Positions 6,932 to 9,488 of a stretch of 9,488 bases of DNA are shown here, in pieces; position 1 is the stretch's first letter, and the number at the start of each line of letters is the position of its first letter. Source of the stretch: Holophagaceae bacterium. Its GTDB lineage: Bacteria; Acidobacteriota; Holophagae; Holophagales; Holophagaceae. The DNA is taken from NCBI GenBank assembly GCA_025353305.1, contig JANXQX010000002.1:1-9488 (forward strand), written 5' to 3'. The notes beneath the pieces are model-generated. The model searched no databases. It was not told where the DNA came from and saw nothing but the letters and a program-made list of their open reading frames with translations. A program made the translations under genes and the position numbers.

Positions 6932-7156
6932 CGTCCCCACATCGACCATCACCCACTCAAACCCACGCCTGTCCTTGACGAATGGCCAGGCGAAGCCATG
7001 CCGGTCAAAAGCAAGGAGACCATGGAACGCAGGGTTTGCGCAGAATTACCTGCTGCAGCAGTCCCCAGCAAGGCCCGAATCGCTCACCCAAGCCCGCAAA
7101 AACAAGCTAGCGGACCTCGATTTCCCCATAGGGGCCGTGACGCCCACACCGCGCCT
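6932..7156. other. Non-coding 3' region of the IS91-like element
   Basis: About 225 bases between the transposase stop and the inner inverted repeat. I find no convincing gene; the open frames here lack ribosome sites and family features. A perfect 12-bp palindrome, CTGCTGCAGCAG, lies at 7050-7061. The position suits the replication-start end (oriIS) of an IS91-family element. Confidence 0.5.
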
Positions 7157-7170
7157 CGGCTAGGTCCAAC
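7157..7170 (-). repeat. Subterminal inverted repeat, right copy (partner at 1029-1042)
   Basis: CGGCTAGGTCCAAC is an exact inverse of 1029-1042. It ends in GTCCAAC, which fits the integron R'' core RYYYAAC. It lies 73 bp inside the right border, separated from it by the hairpin at 7174-7237. Confidence 0.75.
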
Positions 7171-7173
7171 ACC

Positions 7174-7237
7174 GGTTTTCACGCGGCCATTCCCGTAACC
7201 TGCGATAGCTCTGCCCTAGCGTGGCCGCCCGAAAACC
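7174..7237. repeat. Long imperfect hairpin at the right end of the IS91-like element
   Basis: GGTTTTCACGCGGCCA (7174-7189) and TGGCCGCCCGAAAACC (7222-7237) are inverse copies with two internal mismatches and a 32-base loop. A terminal hairpin fits an IS91-type oriIS. It also resembles the folded stem of an attC site, since it sits between a core-like GTCCAAC and the insertion point. Confidence 0.7.
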
Positions 7238-7243
7238 TCACTA

Positions 7244-7351
7244 TTAACCGGCGTTGCCGAAGCGGCGCGGTGGGAGGAGACGGGGATTCCAGAATGATTG
7301 CGGGAGAAGTGGCTCACAGAGGCAACGTCCGAGTTGAACGATTGGTTAGGC
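7244..7351 (-). other. attC remnant, R''/L'' half (right part of a split attC)
   Basis: On the minus strand it opens with R'' GCCTAAC (7345-7351), a 5-base spacer and L'' GTTCAAC, then follows the intact attC at 8974-9081 nearly base for base over the same 108 bp. It stops at TTAACCGG, where the R' part is missing; that part is at 1015-1029. It belongs to the cassette with the GIY-YIG gene. Confidence 0.88.
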
Positions 7352-7378
7352 GCGTGAGTATTGCTCATTGGAGCCGAA

Positions 7379-8035
7379 CTAGGTTTCTTTAACCCTGGCC
7401 CATTCCCCTTTATGATTTTTAATCCACCAGAACCACCGACCGTTAGTCGGGTGGCCTGTGACATGGGTGGCCGTAGCAGACAGAGATGTATATACCTTGT
7501 TCTTATAACGAACTGATCCATCTTTGCGTAAAAGTGCCTTGTAGGTATTATCTTTAAAAAATGCACGCAATGCCCAGGGACCAGAGCGGGTGTTCCCTTG
7601 CTCTTTATCCGAATCTGTTGGTTTTGTGGCAATGTTAAAGAGGCCCTTCATGACTTCTTTCTGTTGAGACTGGAAACGACGTTTCAGCTCTGTGTTTCGC
7701 TTCTTAGCCCCGTCGAATTTCCCATTCAGTCGGTTGCCCGGAGGCTTCTTGGTTACACGTAAAAGAAGAGATTCCAGATCTTTCAAGTGGTCGTCCTGAG
7801 TGGTGATGAACACACTGAAGCGATCCCATTTGCCTGAATGACGATCCTTCTGGTGCTGCTTGAGCCTTGCTTTCAGGTCCGTTGCAAGGCCGACGTAATA
7901 CAGCGTGCCCTTTCTGTAAAGGGCATAGATGCCCGGTCTTTTGCCTACAAACGCTTCTACGACTTGCGATTCATCGAGAATCTCACCTGCGAGGTCTTCG
8001 AGGTAATCCGAGACGAGGTGTGGTGTTTTGACCAT
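7379..8035 (-). CDS. GIY-YIG nuclease-domain protein with C-terminal RAMA-like domain (cassette gene)
   Basis: A 218-residue protein. The N-terminal GIY-YIG domain has G35-I-Y37, Y47-V-G49, R57 (in GLATDLKARL), E88 (in KDLESLLLRV) and N104 near GNRLNGKF, which correspond to the family's catalytic positions, so a metal-dependent DNA nuclease is likely. A basic linker (about 105-130) follows. The C-terminal part (about 160-212, with YKALLRKDGSV, YTSLSATATHVTG and NGRWFWWIK) resembles the small DNA-modification-associated domains of the RAMA/DUF2924 type found with restriction systems; this is a pattern call. No partner methylase is present. Defence against foreign DNA is a reasonable inference, not shown. 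The ATG at 8035 follows an attC end by 93 bases, a long leader for a cassette. Its own attC, split by the insertion, begins 28 bases after the stop. Confidence 0.8.
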   Translation of the reverse strand: MVKTPHLVSDYLEDLAGEILDESQVVEAFVGKRPGIYALYRKGTLYYVGLATDLKARLKQHQKDRHSGKWDRFSVFITTQDDHLKDLESLLLRVTKKPPGNRLNGKFDGAKKRNTELKRRFQSQQKEVMKGLFNIATKPTDSDKEQGNTRSGPWALRAFFKDNTYKALLRKDGSVRYKNKVYTSLSATATHVTGHPTNGRWFWWIKNHKGEWARVKET

Positions 8036-8128
8036 TGGCTAGATCCTGGAAGTCCGCATCTTTCAACAAGATAATACAGATAATGGGATGAAAATGAAGG
8101 GCAAGGTGAGGACGGGCTTCTCTCCAGC

Positions 8129-8260
8129 GCCTAACGAATGAAGCTAACCGGCCCCGCCTGCACCGAGGCGCTGAGCGGATGAACGGAGCCGAGGAAGCGA
8201 GAAGATGAGAGAGAACGGAAGACAATGTAGGCGGGGTCCGAGTTGAGCGGAGGGTTAGAC
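8129..8260 (-). other. attC site (divergent type, 132 bp) of the toxin-antitoxin cassette
   Basis: On the minus strand it starts with R'' GTCTAAC (8254-8260), a 5-base spacer and L'' GCTCAAC, and ends with L' GGTTAGC and R' GTTAGGC (8129-8135). The inner stem pairs through CCCCGCC on both sides. The central loop differs from the other attC sites here, so this cassette probably came from another array or is older. Confidence 0.82.
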
Positions 8261-8306
8261 CGCCGAAATACAAAGCTGACCTTAAGCAACCTACACTCCG
8301 TTGTAT

Positions 8307-8645
8307 TCAACTCGCTCGATGTTTACCAGCCCATTCAAGCAAGGCATTTCTCATGGCAGCGTGGAGGGTTAGACCAGCTGCCTCAGCTTCTGCCTGAAAG
8401 CTATCCCAGAACGCCGCGGGCATTTTTACTGCTTTGACCTGAACTGGCGCTTCTTCCCCTTTCGGTGGACGTCCGGGGGCGGTACGAATCCGAATGGCAT
8501 GTTTCATGGGTTGGTCCTTGTGTGCTTCCGCCCACGCAACATCCTCAGCATGGCGCTGCTTAAGCACATCAAGTGGTTCACCTGGATTCTCGATAAAGAA
8601 TTCCTCCCAGGTCATGTCTTTTTGAGTGGTCTTGCGCTTGGTCAT
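8307..8645 (-). CDS. brnA: BrnA-like ribbon-helix-helix antitoxin
   Basis: A 112-residue protein. The C-terminal part (about 68-108, with VKAVKMPAAFWDSFQAEAEAAGLTLHAAMRNALLEWA) has the short strand plus two helices of a ribbon-helix-helix DNA-binding domain, as in BrnA antitoxins. The N-terminal half is acidic with a basic patch (about 44-60) and probably includes the toxin-binding part. It is longer than typical BrnA. The ATG at 8645 overlaps the toxin stop by 4 bases and has AGGAGG (8651-8656 on the plus strand) 5 bases upstream. Toxin-first order with antitoxin second is the usual BrnTA arrangement. Such antitoxins neutralise the toxin and repress their own promoter; the palindrome at 8910-8920 is the likely operator. 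Confidence 0.75.
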   Translation of the reverse strand: MTKRKTTQKDMTWEEFFIENPGEPLDVLKQRHAEDVAWAEAHKDQPMKHAIRIRTAPGRPPKGEEAPVQVKAVKMPAAFWDSFQAEAEAAGLTLHAAMRNALLEWAGKHRAS

Positions 8646-8890
8646 GTTCGCCTCCTTTTCCGAGAGATGCGGAAGGCTGTGGTGATACGGATGCCATTTG
8701 GGAATACATTTGAAAAAGGAATGCGGTACAACTTCCCATCTACAGTTCCTTCCGCGAGAAAGCGGTTGTGCTTACTCGGATCTTTGCTGATTCCACGATC
8801 TTCAGCGAAAAACACAGCTTCAGCCGTGGCTTTGTCAATGCCATGAGCTTCGACCTCTGCCTCGTTGATCTCATCCCAGAAGAACTGCAT
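8642..8890 (-). CDS. brnT: BrnT-like ribonuclease toxin
   Basis: An 82-residue protein starting MQFFWDEINEAEVEAHGID, the WDE...H pattern at the start of BrnT toxins, followed by ATAEAVFF, a central AEGTVDGKLYRIPFS strand pair and the end IRITTAFRISRKRRR. BrnT is a RelE-fold ribonuclease that stops translation when not bound by its antitoxin. The ATG at 8890 is chosen because GAGG lies 6 bases upstream; a GTG at 8902 would add four residues. The strongly basic C-terminus could contact RNA. Toxin-antitoxin pairs are common in integron arrays, where they are believed to stabilise the array. Assignment to BrnT rather than another RelE-like group is by motif only. Confidence 0.75.
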   Translation of the reverse strand: MQFFWDEINEAEVEAHGIDKATAEAVFFAEDRGISKDPSKHNRFLAEGTVDGKLYRIPFSNVFPNGIRITTAFRISRKRRRT

Positions 8891-8908
8891 TCCTGCCCTC
8901 ACTCGTCA

Positions 8909-8936
8909 ATGGTAATACCAATATTGATTCAGTCAA
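8909..8936 (-). promoter_or_regulatory. Likely toxin-antitoxin promoter with overlapping operator
   Basis: On the minus strand, TTGACT (8931-8936) and TACCAT (8909-8914) are separated by 16 bases, a fair -35 and a weak -10. The perfect palindrome TGGTAATACCA (8910-8920) covers the -10, as expected if the antitoxin represses its own transcription. Confidence 0.5.
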
Positions 8937-8958
8937 GGGCCTGGCTCAACAAAGGGCG

Positions 8959-9081
8959 GTCTAACGAGAGGAGTTAACCGGCGTTGCCGAAGCGGTGCGG
9001 TGGGAGGAGACGGGAATTCCAGAATGATCGCGGGGGAAGTGGCTCACAGAGGCAACGTCCGGGTTGAACGATAGGTTAGGC
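8959..9081 (-). other. attC site (intact, 123 bp) of the small membrane protein cassette
   Basis: On the minus strand it starts with R'' GCCTAAC (9075-9081), spacer CTATC and L'' GTTCAAC, and ends with L' GGTTAAC and R' GTTAGAC (8959-8965). The two ends pair through CCGGaCGTTGCC and GGCAACGCCGG, leaving one extra-helical base as attC sites require. This is the reference for reconstructing the split site. Confidence 0.9.
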
Positions 9082-9122
9082 GGCAAGGTAGGGCAGGGAA
9101 GGTCAGTTTGGAATAATTTGGC

Positions 9123-9353
9123 CTATTCACGATTCCGCAATTGTCTATTTTCTGGACTCATTTGATAGAGATATTCAGCCGACATTTCGGTGTTCTTTTT
9201 TATTCGAACGATTTCATCGCGCAGTTCTCGCATGCCTTCATTTGCCTTTGACAGGTGAACTATCAACAAACGAACATTTTCATTCAGAGTCCATAGCAAT
9301 CCCATAATTCCAAAGACTGCGAATATCATTAATCCGATTTGCCAATTTGACAT
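9123..9353 (-). CDS. Small single-pass membrane protein with coiled-coil tail (cassette gene)
   Basis: A 76-residue protein of unknown function. Residues about 4-24 (WQIGLMIFAVFGIMGLLWTL) form one membrane segment. Residues about 28-62 are charged with regularly spaced leucine, isoleucine and methionine (LLIVHLSKANEGMRELRDEIVRI), suggesting a short coiled coil; the tail is polar. The ATG at 9353 has GGAGG 7 bases upstream and follows the previous attC end by about 60 bases. It is AT-richer than the mobile element. The N-terminal hydrophobic segment lacks a clear cleavage site, so a membrane anchor with the tail in the cytoplasm is more likely than secretion. Confidence 0.7.
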   Translation of the reverse strand: MSNWQIGLMIFAVFGIMGLLWTLNENVRLLIVHLSKANEGMRELRDEIVRIKKNTEMSAEYLYQMSPENRQLRNRE

Positions 9354-9412
9354 TGAAGCACCTCCAGTATTTTGACAATCGAATGTTACGGTCCCGGGTT
9401 GGTGTTGGTGCC

Positions 9413-9488
9413 GCCTAACGTATGGAGTTAACCGGCGTTGCCGAGGCGGCGCGGCGGGAGGAGACGGGAATTCCAGAATGATCGTGGG
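9413..9488 (-). other. attC site, partial (runs off the window)
   Basis: R' GTTAGGC at 9413-9419 on the minus strand, followed inward by the same L' and loop sequence as the attC at 8959-9081. It belongs to a cassette lying beyond the right edge. Confidence 0.85.

Larger units (their letters stand above)
1030..7243 (+). mobile_element. IS91-like element with tyrosine recombinase, inserted in an attC and carrying a nested RIT element
   Basis: The borders are set by the split attC: 1015-1029 joined to 7244-7351 gives 123 bp, the same as the intact attC at 8959-9081. The dinucleotide TT is present at both junctions (1030-1031 and 7244-7245), so the exact cut is uncertain by 2 bp, and there is no longer target duplication. 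Cargo in order: an 84-residue unknown protein on the minus strand, a tyrosine recombinase, an IS91-family HUH transposase broken by a RIT element, and a non-coding 3' end with a hairpin. GTTGGACCTAGCCG starts at the left border (1029-1042), and its exact inverse CGGCTAGGTCCAAC lies 73 bp inside the right border (7157-7170). Lack of target duplication and a 3' hairpin fit the IS91 family, which moves by rolling-circle transposition. Without the RIT the element would be about 2.7 kb. It is also possible that the segment from 1030 to about 1415 is a separate acquisition. Confidence 0.75.

Noticed and set aside
7244..9488. Spaced repeats as a CRISPR array
   Set aside because: The repeats are over 100 bp, 0.6 kb or more apart, enclose genes and have attC core sites and folded symmetry.

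Overview
The window is a stretch of an integron gene-cassette array in a bacterium of unknown identity, interrupted by nested mobile DNA. All cassette genes lie on the minus strand, and the spacers between them are attC recombination sites. An intact attC of 123 bp lies at 8959-9081, a divergent one of 132 bp at 8129-8260, a partial one at 9413-9488, and a split one at 1015-1029 plus 7244-7351. The near-identity of most attC sites fits a sedentary (chromosomal) integron. The orientation places the integrase, which is not in the window, to the right. The high GC content of the mobile part, the AGGAGG ribosome sites and the TTG starts suggest a GC-rich Gram-negative host (Proteobacteria or Acidobacteriota), but this is a guess.

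Reading the array in its own direction (right to left), the cassettes are: a 76-residue single-pass membrane protein (9123-9353); a BrnT/BrnA-like toxin-antitoxin pair with its own likely promoter and operator (8307-8890); a GIY-YIG nuclease-domain protein (7379-8035), whose attC is split by the insertion; and a CpXC-domain protein with a C-terminal membrane segment (63-995).

Inserted into the attC of the GIY-YIG cassette is a 6.2-kb element at about 1030-7243. Joining 1029 to 7244 restores an attC of exactly 123 bp, the length of its intact neighbour. The element carries a small unknown gene on the minus strand (1100-1354), a tyrosine recombinase (1449-2279) and an IS91-family HUH/Y2 transposase (2283 onward). 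Its two ends would form a ~100-bp imperfect palindrome if joined in a circle.

The IS91 transposase is itself broken by a third layer, a recombinase-in-trio (RIT) element at about 3057-6526. This has three translationally coupled tyrosine recombinases (ritA, ritB, ritC) between 40-bp inverted repeats. The insertion falls immediately after the codon for the first catalytic tyrosine of the transposase Y2 motif and is bracketed by GGGTTAT. Removing it restores a 392-residue transposase. The window therefore shows integron, then IS91-like element, then RIT, with four intact tyrosine recombinases and a split HUH transposase in 6 kb.
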